From contig DETX01000136.1 in assembly GCA_002362145.1 (NCBI GenBank), positions 7,875 through 14,011 of the forward strand: a stretch of 6,137 nt of DNA, given 5' to 3'. Within the stretch, counting starts at the first letter, position 1; each line of letters opens with the position of its first letter. Positions 1 through 5,103 of the stretch are shown here, in pieces. Source of the stretch: Clostridiales bacterium UBA3277. GTDB taxonomy: Bacteria; Bacillota; Clostridia; Oscillospirales; Oscillospiraceae. Position numbers and translations under genes: made by a program. The notes below the pieces were generated by a model. That model did no database searches. It had not been told where the DNA came from and saw only the letters and a list, made by a program, of their open reading frames with translations.

Positions 1-158
1 GCCTGGAACTCGTGGCGCATATCGTCCTGCTTCTTCTCGTCCCGGGAGAAGATCCGGATCTCCCGGATGTCCGTATCCAGGAAACGGTTCAAAACGGCGT
101 TGCCGAAGGACCCGGTGCCGCCGGTGATCATCAAAACCTTGTCCGCAAAAATGCTCAT
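1..158 (-). CDS. capE: UDP-GlcNAc 4,6-dehydratase/5-epimerase, CapE/WbjB/FnlA type (5' part only)
   Basis: The first 52 codons of a gene that continues past the left edge. Visible are the SDR Rossmann motif TGGTGSFGNAV (residues 12-22) and the stretch IFSRDEKKQDDMRHEF (36-51), which is highly characteristic of CapE/FnlA/WbjB and related inverting 4,6-dehydratases. In that family the soluble enzyme acts on UDP-GlcNAc, removing water across C4-C6 and inverting C5, as the first step towards UDP-L-FucNAc (CapE, CapF, CapG). The ATG at 158-156 overlaps the upstream glycosyltransferase stop as ATGA, and an AAGGAG site lies 8 nt upstream, so the start is firm and translation is probably coupled. Catalytic residues lie off the window. 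A related inverting dehydratase such as PseB/FlaA1 is the main alternative; the neighbouring capD/capM/capN-like genes favour CapE. Confidence 0.9.
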   Translation of the reverse strand, partial: MSIFADKVLMITGGTGSFGNAVLNRFLDTDIREIRIFSRDEKKQDDMRHEFQ

Positions 159-1390
159 AATACTTTCTCCTTTTCCCCTGCCAGCAGTTCCCGGAACAGG
201 GTTACATAACGGCCCGTACCCATGGGGGCCGTGTATTTTTCTTCGTATAGGCGGCGGCAGGTCCTGCCCATTTCCGCCGCGGCTGCCGGGTCGTCCCGAA
301 GCCTTCGAATGGCCCGGGCCAGGCCCTGGCCGTCGCCGCTGCGGACCCAGGCCCCCGCCCCCAGGTCGATGTCCCGGGTTATGTCGCTCTCGTCCATGAT
401 GGCAAGCAGCGGCAGCCCCTCCATCATATAGCTGTAGGTCTTACTGGGCACGCACAGCCCGGTGGCTCCCTGAATGAGGGAGATGAGGGCGCAGGAGCTG
501 ATGTCCAGAGCGTCCCGGAAATCCTGGCCGTGGAGGAAACGGTAGATGGCCACGTTTTCAATTTTTTCTTCGGCCACATGGCTTTTCAGGGCCTCCAGCT
601 TGTTTCCGTGGCCGGCGAAGAGGAAGAAGATATCTTCATCGTCCTTCAGCTCCCGGATGGCCTCCAGAATGGTCTGCATATCCTGCATGGTACCCATATT
701 TCCGAAGTAAGAAACCACGAACCGGCCGTTTACTTCCTCACGGAAGCGATTTTCTTCCCGGGGCGGTTCACCGCTGTCATTTTCCGGATACCAGTTGGGA
801 ATCACCACCACCCGGTCCGCCGGAATGGGCCGGTGGGACACAATATACTCCCGCATCTCCGTGGACAGGGCCACCACCCGGTCCGCCCGGGGATACACCC
901 GGCGGTTGATAAAGTCCATCAGGCGGCAGATGGGGTGCCTTTTTCCAAAGGTCCCGGTGACCGTGGCCACCTCCGGATAGAGGTCATAGGCAACGAACAC
1001 CAGCTTTCCGCCGAATAAGCTCTTTGCCCAGGAGGCGATCCAGGGCAGGATGGGCGGGTTGGAGTAGACCACCACCGCCCGGTACTTTCGAAAATCCATC
1101 AGGTGCAGCAGCACCATGAAGGTAAAGGAAAAATAGTTGATAAGTCGCCCCAGAAAGCCGGAGCGGTCCATTTGCAGGTACTTAAGCCGGCGGATATGGA
1201 TGTCGCCCACCTGCTCTTTCAAAGGAATGTCCTTCCCCTCCAAATACTCCCGGGGATAGCCGCAGAGCACATCCACGGAAAATCCAGCCCTGTCCAGGGC
1301 CCGAACTGTATCAAAGGGAAGCTGGGCGGAGGAAATATACTCCGGGTAAAAAAACTGACACAGAAACAGGATGTCCCTTTTCTTCCGCAA
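155..1390 (-). CDS. GT4-family glycosyltransferase, WbuB/CapL-like (probable FucNAc transferase)
   Basis: A 411-residue GT-B fold glycosyltransferase, a usual length for the family. The N-terminal domain opens with ILFLCQFFYPEYISSAQLPFD (7-27), contains a hydrophobic patch (about 83-98) that probably binds the membrane surface, and has VAYDLYPE (133-140). The C-terminal nucleotide-sugar domain has SYFGNMGTMQDMQTILEA (227-244), FAGHGNKLE (258-266) and VPSKTYSYMMEGLPLLA (314-330), the donor-binding region of GT4 enzymes. WbuB and CapL homologues sit in FucNAc-containing O-antigen and capsule loci. Next to capM and capE, its likely job is adding L-FucNAc to the lipid-linked first sugar on the cytoplasmic face; this acceptor/donor assignment is inference. 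The start is TTG at 1390-1388, supported by an excellent SD and by the absence of an in-frame ATG before residue 74. The stop overlaps capE by 4 nt. Confidence 0.88.
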   Translation of the reverse strand: MRKKRDILFLCQFFYPEYISSAQLPFDTVRALDRAGFSVDVLCGYPREYLEGKDIPLKEQVGDIHIRRLKYLQMDRSGFLGRLINYFSFTFMVLLHLMDFRKYRAVVVYSNPPILPWIASWAKSLFGGKLVFVAYDLYPEVATVTGTFGKRHPICRLMDFINRRVYPRADRVVALSTEMREYIVSHRPIPADRVVVIPNWYPENDSGEPPREENRFREEVNGRFVVSYFGNMGTMQDMQTILEAIRELKDDEDIFFLFAGHGNKLEALKSHVAEEKIENVAIYRFLHGQDFRDALDISSCALISLIQGATGLCVPSKTYSYMMEGLPLLAIMDESDITRDIDLGAGAWVRSGDGQGLARAIRRLRDDPAAAAEMGRTCRRLYEEKYTAPMGTGRYVTLFRELLAGEKEKVL

Positions 1391-1398
1391 AGCCCTCT

Positions 1399-1406
1399 CC
1401 TCCTTA
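1399..1406 (-). promoter_or_regulatory. Ribosome binding site that fixes a TTG start
   Basis: The minus strand reads TAAGGAGG here, 8 nt before the TTG at 1390-1388. It lies in the 20-nt gap after the reductase stop (1413-1411). This near-perfect anti-SD match is the main reason for accepting the TTG start of the glycosyltransferase. Confidence 0.85.
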
Positions 1407-1410
1407 TGTC

Positions 1411-2286
1411 TTACTCTGCCTCCGTCTCCATAACAGAAGTGGGCAGGTCGGTGATGCAGTAGTTTTTGGGATAGGCGCTGAGGCTTTTGTCATAGCGCAG
1501 GCTCCCAAAGGCCTTGTCCACAGCACCCGTCACCGGGCGCAGCAGCTTCAGCGCCCAGGTAACCCCCTTCACCATCAGAATATCCCTTCCATGGGCGTGG
1601 GCGATGAGGTTTACCAGGTCGGAGGTGGACACATACTCCGAATTCTGGGGGCAGAAGGTCCCCGACGCGCCGTCCTCAATGAGCAGGCGGATCAGCTCCG
1701 ACAGGTTGTCCATATAGAGCATGGACCGGCTGTTGCGGACATCGGGAAAGAAGGGCAGCTTTTTTGCCATCTTGGAGAGGGTCTGGTAATTTCCCTTGCA
1801 GCCCCTGCCGTAAACAACGGGCGGGCGGAGAATCGCCACATGGAAATTTTCATCCGCCAGAGCGCCCAGGGCCTCCTCGGCTTCCAGCTTGCTGATGCCA
1901 TAATTGTCCCTGGGGGAAAGGGGGGTGTCCGCCGTGATGGTGACGGTTTTCCCCAGGGGGGCCGTCAGGCCATAGACGCTTTCCGAGCTCAGGAAGAGAA
2001 ACTGCCCCACGCCCTCAGCCTTCGCTTTTTCTGCCGCGGCCTGGGTAAGCCGGGTGTTCACCGCCCGGTAGTTTTCCAGCTGGGCGGGGTCATCCTTGGT
2101 ATCCGGCTGGTGGACCATGCCCGCCGTGTGGAGCACCGCGTCAAAGCCCCGGAAGGAGGCGCTTTTCCATTCTTCTCCCCGCAGGCTGATTGTCTCCACC
2201 TGAAAGAAATCCGGAAACTTTTCCAGATAGGCCTTTACGCTCTGGGCGATGTAGCTGGTCTTTCCGGTAATCAAAAGGCGCTTCAT
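1411..2286 (-). CDS. SDR-family NAD(P)-dependent sugar reductase/epimerase, CapN-like (probable UDP-4-keto-6-deoxy-GlcNAc reductase)
   Basis: A 291-residue extended SDR protein. It shows a nucleotide-binding loop TGKTSYIA (7-14), VLHTAG (51-56), the catalytic Ser region LFLSSESVYG (97-106), the Tyr-Lys pair in YGISK (Y129, K133) and ILRPPVVYGRG (152-162). The loop is unusual: the second and third glycines of the standard GxxGxxG are Ser11 and Ala14. The position between a CapM-type transferase and an FucNAc-type glycosyltransferase, in an operon led by CapD, matches S. aureus CapN, which reduces the CapD keto product to UDP-D-FucNAc. Reduction to the C4 epimer UDP-D-QuiNAc (as proposed for WbpV-like enzymes) cannot be excluded from sequence. 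The ATG at 2286-2284 overlaps the capM stop as ATGA and has an AAGGAG 8 nt upstream. The stop is TAA at 1413-1411. Confidence 0.82.
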   Translation of the reverse strand: MKRLLITGKTSYIAQSVKAYLEKFPDFFQVETISLRGEEWKSASFRGFDAVLHTAGMVHQPDTKDDPAQLENYRAVNTRLTQAAAEKAKAEGVGQFLFLSSESVYGLTAPLGKTVTITADTPLSPRDNYGISKLEAEEALGALADENFHVAILRPPVVYGRGCKGNYQTLSKMAKKLPFFPDVRNSRSMLYMDNLSELIRLLIEDGASGTFCPQNSEYVSTSDLVNLIAHAHGRDILMVKGVTWALKLLRPVTGAVDKAFGSLRYDKSLSAYPKNYCITDLPTSVMETEAE

Positions 2287-2897
2287 GACTGCTTCTCCTT
2301 ATCCATGGCGCCGGTGCCGCCCTCCACCACGCCCTCCTGGCGGAACACCGGAAGGAGGGTGCCAAAGAAGCACCTGCAGTCAAAGAGGAAGCCCATTCTT
2401 TCCACATACTCCCCGTCGAATCTGGCCTTGATGTCAATGGGCAGCTCGTCCCGGCCATTGATCTGGGCCCAGCCTGTCAGGCCGGGGCGCACGTCGTTGG
2501 CCCCGTATTTGTCCCGCTCGGCAATGAGATCGAACTGATTCCACAGGGCCGGCCGGGGGCCCACCGCGGACATTTTGCCGGTGAAGATCTGGTAGATCTG
2601 GGGCAGCTCGTCCAGAGAGGTCCTGCGCAGGAATTTCCCCACCCGGGTGATGTACTGCTCCGGGTCCCCCAGAAGATGGGTGGGAATATCCCGGGGCGTA
2701 TCCATTTTCATGGTGCGGAATTTCAGAATTTGAAAGTAGGTCTTGTGCATCCCCACCCGCTTCTGGCGGAAAAACACCGGACCCGGATCGTCGATTTTGA
2801 TGGCGATGGCAATGATTAGACAGATTGGGGATATGAGAATCCCACCTATGGCAGACACCACAATGTCTATCAGCCGTTTTCCAAAGCTCCGATACAT
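2283..2897 (-). CDS. capM: Undecaprenyl-phosphate sugar-1-phosphate transferase (monotopic phosphoglycosyl transferase, CapM/PglC type)
   Basis: A 204-residue bacterial sugar transferase of the small PglC-like class without an extra N-terminal membrane domain. It has one hydrophobic segment (about 10-34) broken by Ser23-Pro24, the re-entrant membrane helix of these monotopic enzymes. Then come DPGPVFFRQKRVG (37-49), LKFRTMKMD (58-66), the catalytic Asp-Glu dyad D96-E97 in RTSLDELPQIYQ, the motif VGPRPA (112-117) and VRPGLTGWAQINGRDELP (136-153). It transfers a sugar 1-phosphate from a UDP-sugar to undecaprenyl phosphate, starting polysaccharide assembly. With CapD and a CapN-like reductase beside it, the substrate is probably UDP-D-FucNAc or UDP-D-QuiNAc. 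A longer frame opens at a GTG at 2963, but the ATG at 2897 has AGGAG 7 nt upstream and gives the usual family N-terminus, so it is preferred. The stop overlaps the next gene as ATGA. Confidence 0.92.
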   Translation of the reverse strand: MYRSFGKRLIDIVVSAIGGILISPICLIIAIAIKIDDPGPVFFRQKRVGMHKTYFQILKFRTMKMDTPRDIPTHLLGDPEQYITRVGKFLRRTSLDELPQIYQIFTGKMSAVGPRPALWNQFDLIAERDKYGANDVRPGLTGWAQINGRDELPIDIKARFDGEYVERMGFLFDCRCFFGTLLPVFRQEGVVEGGTGAMDKEKQS

Positions 2898-2904
2898 AGC
2901 CTCT

Positions 2905-2909
2905 CTCCT
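2905..2909 (-). promoter_or_regulatory. Ribosome binding site that decides the capM start
   Basis: AGGAG on the minus strand lies 7 nt before the ATG at 2897-2895, within a purine-rich stretch. The alternative upstream GTG (2963) has only AGGTG about 13 nt away. This supports the 204-residue form over a 226-residue one. Confidence 0.75.
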
Positions 2910-2926
2910 CTTCCGCCGAAATTGAC

Positions 2927-2939
2927 AGGGATATTCCCT
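2927..2939 (-). repeat. Short perfect inverted repeat between capD and capM
   Basis: AGGGA-TAT-TCCCT, 5-bp arms with a 3-base centre, lies in the 75-nt capD-capM gap, the longest gap inside the operon. The gap is more A+T-rich than the genes around it. No U-tract follows on the minus strand, so it is not a terminator. It could be a weak mRNA hairpin, an operator half-relative, or chance. Confidence 0.3.
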
Positions 2940-2972
2940 TTTACAAATAGCTGTCTTTCCCACTTATTTTTG

Positions 2973-4922
2973 TTACACCTGCTGCAATTCCCCTTTTTCT
3001 TCCCGGGCCGCCTGTTCCCGCGCTTCCTCCGCCCGGACCTGCTGGGGTTCCTCAGCCGTGGGATGGTAGGTGGGCACCAGCTTCGCCACGATCTGCTTCA
3101 TGTCCCCGGCCTCGGACCGGGAGGCCTTGTCCAGGATCTCCAGATGCTCCTTAAACTCCCCGTCGTCCATCTCGATGGGGTGGCCGATGTGGATCAGTTT
3201 GTTTGCCGTCTCCTGCATTCCCTCTTCCTTCATGAGCAGCTCCTCATAGAGCTTCTCGCCGGGACGCAGGCCCGTATACTCAATCTGGATGTCCACATCC
3301 GGCTCGTAGCCGGAAAGGCGGATCATATTTCTGGCCATGGTATCGATCTTCACAGGTTCTCCCATGTCCAGAATGAAGATTTCGCCGCCTCTGGCGTAAT
3401 AGCCCGCCTGAAGCACCAGGCTCACCGCCTCGGGGATGGTCATAAAATAGCGGATGATGTCCGGATGGGTCACCGTCACCGGGCCGCCTGCCTCGATCTG
3501 CTTCTTAAACAGCGGAATGACCGAGCCGTTGCTGCCCAGAACGTTGCCGAACCGCACCGCCACAAATTCCGTGGCCGATTCCCGGTTCATCATCTGCACC
3601 ACCATCTCGCACAGGCGCTTGGAGGCGCCCATGATGTTGGTGGGGTTCACAGCCTTGTCCGTGGAAATGAGCACAAAGCGCTTGACGCCGTACTTGGCCG
3701 CGGCCTGGGCCATTTTATAGGTGCCGAATACATTGTTCTTGATGGCCTCGCAGGGGCTGTCCTCCATAAGCGGCACATGCTTGTGGGCCGCCGCGTGGAA
3801 AATGAGTTCAGGCCGGTAGTGCTCCATCAGGTAATTGACCCGGTTGGTGTTGCGCACAGAGCCAATGAGAACCTCCAGGTTCATCTCGGGGTAGTCCCGG
3901 CGCAGCTCCATCTGGATATCATAGGCATTGTTTTCGTAAATGTCAAAGATGATAAGCTGTCTGGGATTGGCCCGGGCGATCTGACGGCACAGCTCGCTGC
4001 CGATGCTGCCGCCGCCGCCGGTGACCAGCACCACCTTGCCGGATATGTAGTCCATGATCTCATCCAGGTTGACCTTGATCGGGTCCCGGCCCAGCAGATC
4101 CTGGGGGTCCACCTTGCGCAGCTTGGAGACGCTGACGTCGCCGTTGACCATCTGGAAAATGCCGGGAAGCATCTGGACCTCGCAGCCGGTGGTGGTGCAA
4201 ATGTCCAGAATTTCCTTCCGGGTCCGGGCGGAACAGGAGGGAATGGCGAAAATGATCTTTTTGACTTTATACCGCTTTACAGCCGTGGGAATCTGGACGC
4301 GGCTGCCCACAATGGGAATGCCGCACAGCTGCTTGCCCTGCTTGACCGGGTTGTCGTCGATGACGCAGACCAGGCGGTCCCGGATGAAGTCGCTGTTGAT
4401 AAACTCCAGGGCCAGAGCTCTGCCCGCGTCCCCGGCGCCGATGAGCATTACGTTCCGCATGCCCGTGGCATGGGCCGCCCGGCTGAACTTCCGCAGGGCC
4501 GTCAGCCACATCCGGTAGGAGAAGCGAATGAACACCGTACTGACAAAGCTCAAAATGAAGCCCACCACCATGCTGGACCGGGGCATCATCTGACCGTCAA
4601 AGTCAAAAATCAGAATGCCGATCACCGCCAGAACCCCATAGGCCCCGACGATGCGGAACACCTCCGGGGTGCTGACAAAGGCCCAGATGCTGCTGTAGAG
4701 CTTGAAACACAGAAACACCACAATGGTGATGGCGCACCAGGGGCCGATGGCGGAGAGATAGCCTGCCATATGGACCTCCCGGATGTTCTCAAAAGAGAAG
4801 TCCGCCCGGAACCACAGTCCCAAAAAGAAGCTGATCATGATGGCAAGCACATCCAAAATCATGATCATGCCCCCTCGCAGGAGCATATTTGTGTTAATTT
4901 TACCTGGTTTTTTTAAGGCCAT
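2973..4922 (-). CDS. capD: Large membrane UDP-GlcNAc 4,6-dehydratase (CapD/WbpM/PglF family)
   Basis: A 649-residue protein with the full architecture of the long, non-inverting 4,6-dehydratases. Four hydrophobic segments (about 17-38, 55-77, 90-107, 117-135) anchor it in the membrane. A first Rossmann-like domain has LIGAGDAGRALALE (160-173). The catalytic SDR domain has TGGGGSIGSEL (301-311), FHAAAHKHVPLMED (375-388), LISTDKAVNP (418-427) and MGASK (431-435). Met431 stands where ordinary SDRs have the catalytic Tyr, a hallmark of the WbpM/PglF group, with Lys435 retained. RPGEKLYEELL lies at 553-563. The family converts UDP-GlcNAc to UDP-2-acetamido-2,6-dideoxy-D-xylo-4-hexulose, the precursor of D-FucNAc, D-QuiNAc or bacillosamine. 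The last 36 residues are a Glu/Ala/Gln/Arg-rich tail beyond the conserved domain. The ATG at 4922 follows AAGGTGAGG by 5 nt, and an in-frame TAA just upstream rules out a longer form. It is first in the operon. Confidence 0.95.
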   Translation of the reverse strand: MALKKPGKINTNMLLRGGMIMILDVLAIMISFFLGLWFRADFSFENIREVHMAGYLSAIGPWCAITIVVFLCFKLYSSIWAFVSTPEVFRIVGAYGVLAVIGILIFDFDGQMMPRSSMVVGFILSFVSTVFIRFSYRMWLTALRKFSRAAHATGMRNVMLIGAGDAGRALALEFINSDFIRDRLVCVIDDNPVKQGKQLCGIPIVGSRVQIPTAVKRYKVKKIIFAIPSCSARTRKEILDICTTTGCEVQMLPGIFQMVNGDVSVSKLRKVDPQDLLGRDPIKVNLDEIMDYISGKVVLVTGGGGSIGSELCRQIARANPRQLIIFDIYENNAYDIQMELRRDYPEMNLEVLIGSVRNTNRVNYLMEHYRPELIFHAAAHKHVPLMEDSPCEAIKNNVFGTYKMAQAAAKYGVKRFVLISTDKAVNPTNIMGASKRLCEMVVQMMNRESATEFVAVRFGNVLGSNGSVIPLFKKQIEAGGPVTVTHPDIIRYFMTIPEAVSLVLQAGYYARGGEIFILDMGEPVKIDTMARNMIRLSGYEPDVDIQIEYTGLRPGEKLYEELLMKEEGMQETANKLIHIGHPIEMDDGEFKEHLEILDKASRSEAGDMKQIVAKLVPTYHPTAEEPQQVRAEEAREQAAREEKGELQQV

Positions 4923-4927
4923 AGAAA

Positions 4928-4936
4928 CCTCACCTT
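4928..4936 (-). promoter_or_regulatory. capD ribosome binding site
   Basis: AAGGTGAGG on the minus strand ends 5 nt before the capD ATG. The core GGTGAGG recurs at 4967-4961, 33 nt further upstream in the leader. Confidence 0.7.
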
Positions 4937-4953
4937 ATACTGTCTTGATACAA
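4930..4953 (-). other. Possible 7-codon leader ORF ahead of capD (speculative)
   Basis: A TTG at 4953-4951 sits 7 nt after a GGTGAGG (4967-4961) in the untranslated leader and opens a frame encoding MYQDSIR. Its TGA (4932-4930) lies inside the capD ribosome site. The layout would suit translational coupling, but an ORF this short arises easily by chance and no amino-acid bias points to attenuation. Confidence 0.15.
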
Positions 4954-5005
4954 TTTTTTTCCTCACCGGCGGACCCTGGCGGTACACCTTAGCATAGCTT
5001 TTGTC

Positions 5006-5034
5006 ATTATAACACGCTTTGTCGAATACGGCAA
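5006..5034 (-). promoter_or_regulatory. Sigma-A-type promoter of the capD operon
   Basis: On the minus strand, TTGCCG (5034-5029) and a perfect TATAAT (5011-5006) are separated by exactly 17 nt, and TG at the extended -10 position gives TGTTATAAT. Transcription should start near the A at 4999, leaving a leader of about 76 nt before capD. It lies just downstream of the terminator of the preceding gene, so the capD operon is its own transcription unit. Confidence 0.85.
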
Positions 5035-5048
5035 GGGAAAGTTTTCCC
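5035..5048. promoter_or_regulatory. Candidate operator: perfect 14-bp dyad abutting the -35 box
   Basis: GGGAAA-GT-TTTCCC is a perfect inverted repeat with 6-bp arms and a 2-base centre, directly next to the -35 hexamer of the capD promoter. The centre is too short for a stable RNA hairpin loop, so a protein-binding site in DNA is the more natural reading. It does not match the CcpA, CodY, Rex or LexA consensus as I know them. Function is inferred from position only. Confidence 0.4.
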
Positions 5049-5065
5049 AACTCCGGATCTGACAC

Positions 5066-5096
5066 AAAAAAGCCGCCTGGGAGCTCCCCAGACGGC
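5066..5096 (-). terminator. Intrinsic terminator of the kinase gene
   Basis: On the minus strand, GCCGTCTGGG (5096-5087) pairs with CCCAGGCGGC (5081-5072) around a 5-base loop, giving ten pairs including one U-G wobble, followed at once by six Ts (5071-5066). It begins 8 nt after the TAA at 5106-5104. The plus strand also has a T-run beyond the hairpin (5099-5105), but there the wobble becomes a C-A mismatch and no plus-strand gene ends here, so the minus strand is the functional direction. Confidence 0.9.
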
Positions 5097-5103
5097 GTAT
5101 TTT

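Noticed and set aside
805..887. A 17-bp exact direct repeat (805-821 and 871-887) inside the glycosyltransferase
   Set aside because: The copies are 66 bp apart, in frame, and both encode ADRVV at two sites where GT4 enzymes commonly have similar residues before a strand. Codon bias and coincidence suffice.
1591..2538. A 315-codon plus-strand frame opposite the reductase and the end of capM
   Set aside because: A shadow of two well-supported minus-strand genes. It crosses their overlap and shows no family motif.
2922..4916. A 664-codon open frame on the plus strand opposite capD
   Set aside because: It is in exact codon register with capD, so it needs only that capD avoid TTA, CTA and TCA codons, which G+C-rich codon bias explains. 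The product is His/Gly/Asp-rich with no recognisable domain, and there is no promoter or plausible ribosome site.
4923..4999. A riboswitch, JUMPstart/ops-type or LoaP-type leader element before the polysaccharide operon
   Set aside because: The leader is only about 76 nt, with no stable hairpin, no recognisable ops core and no terminator between promoter and capD.
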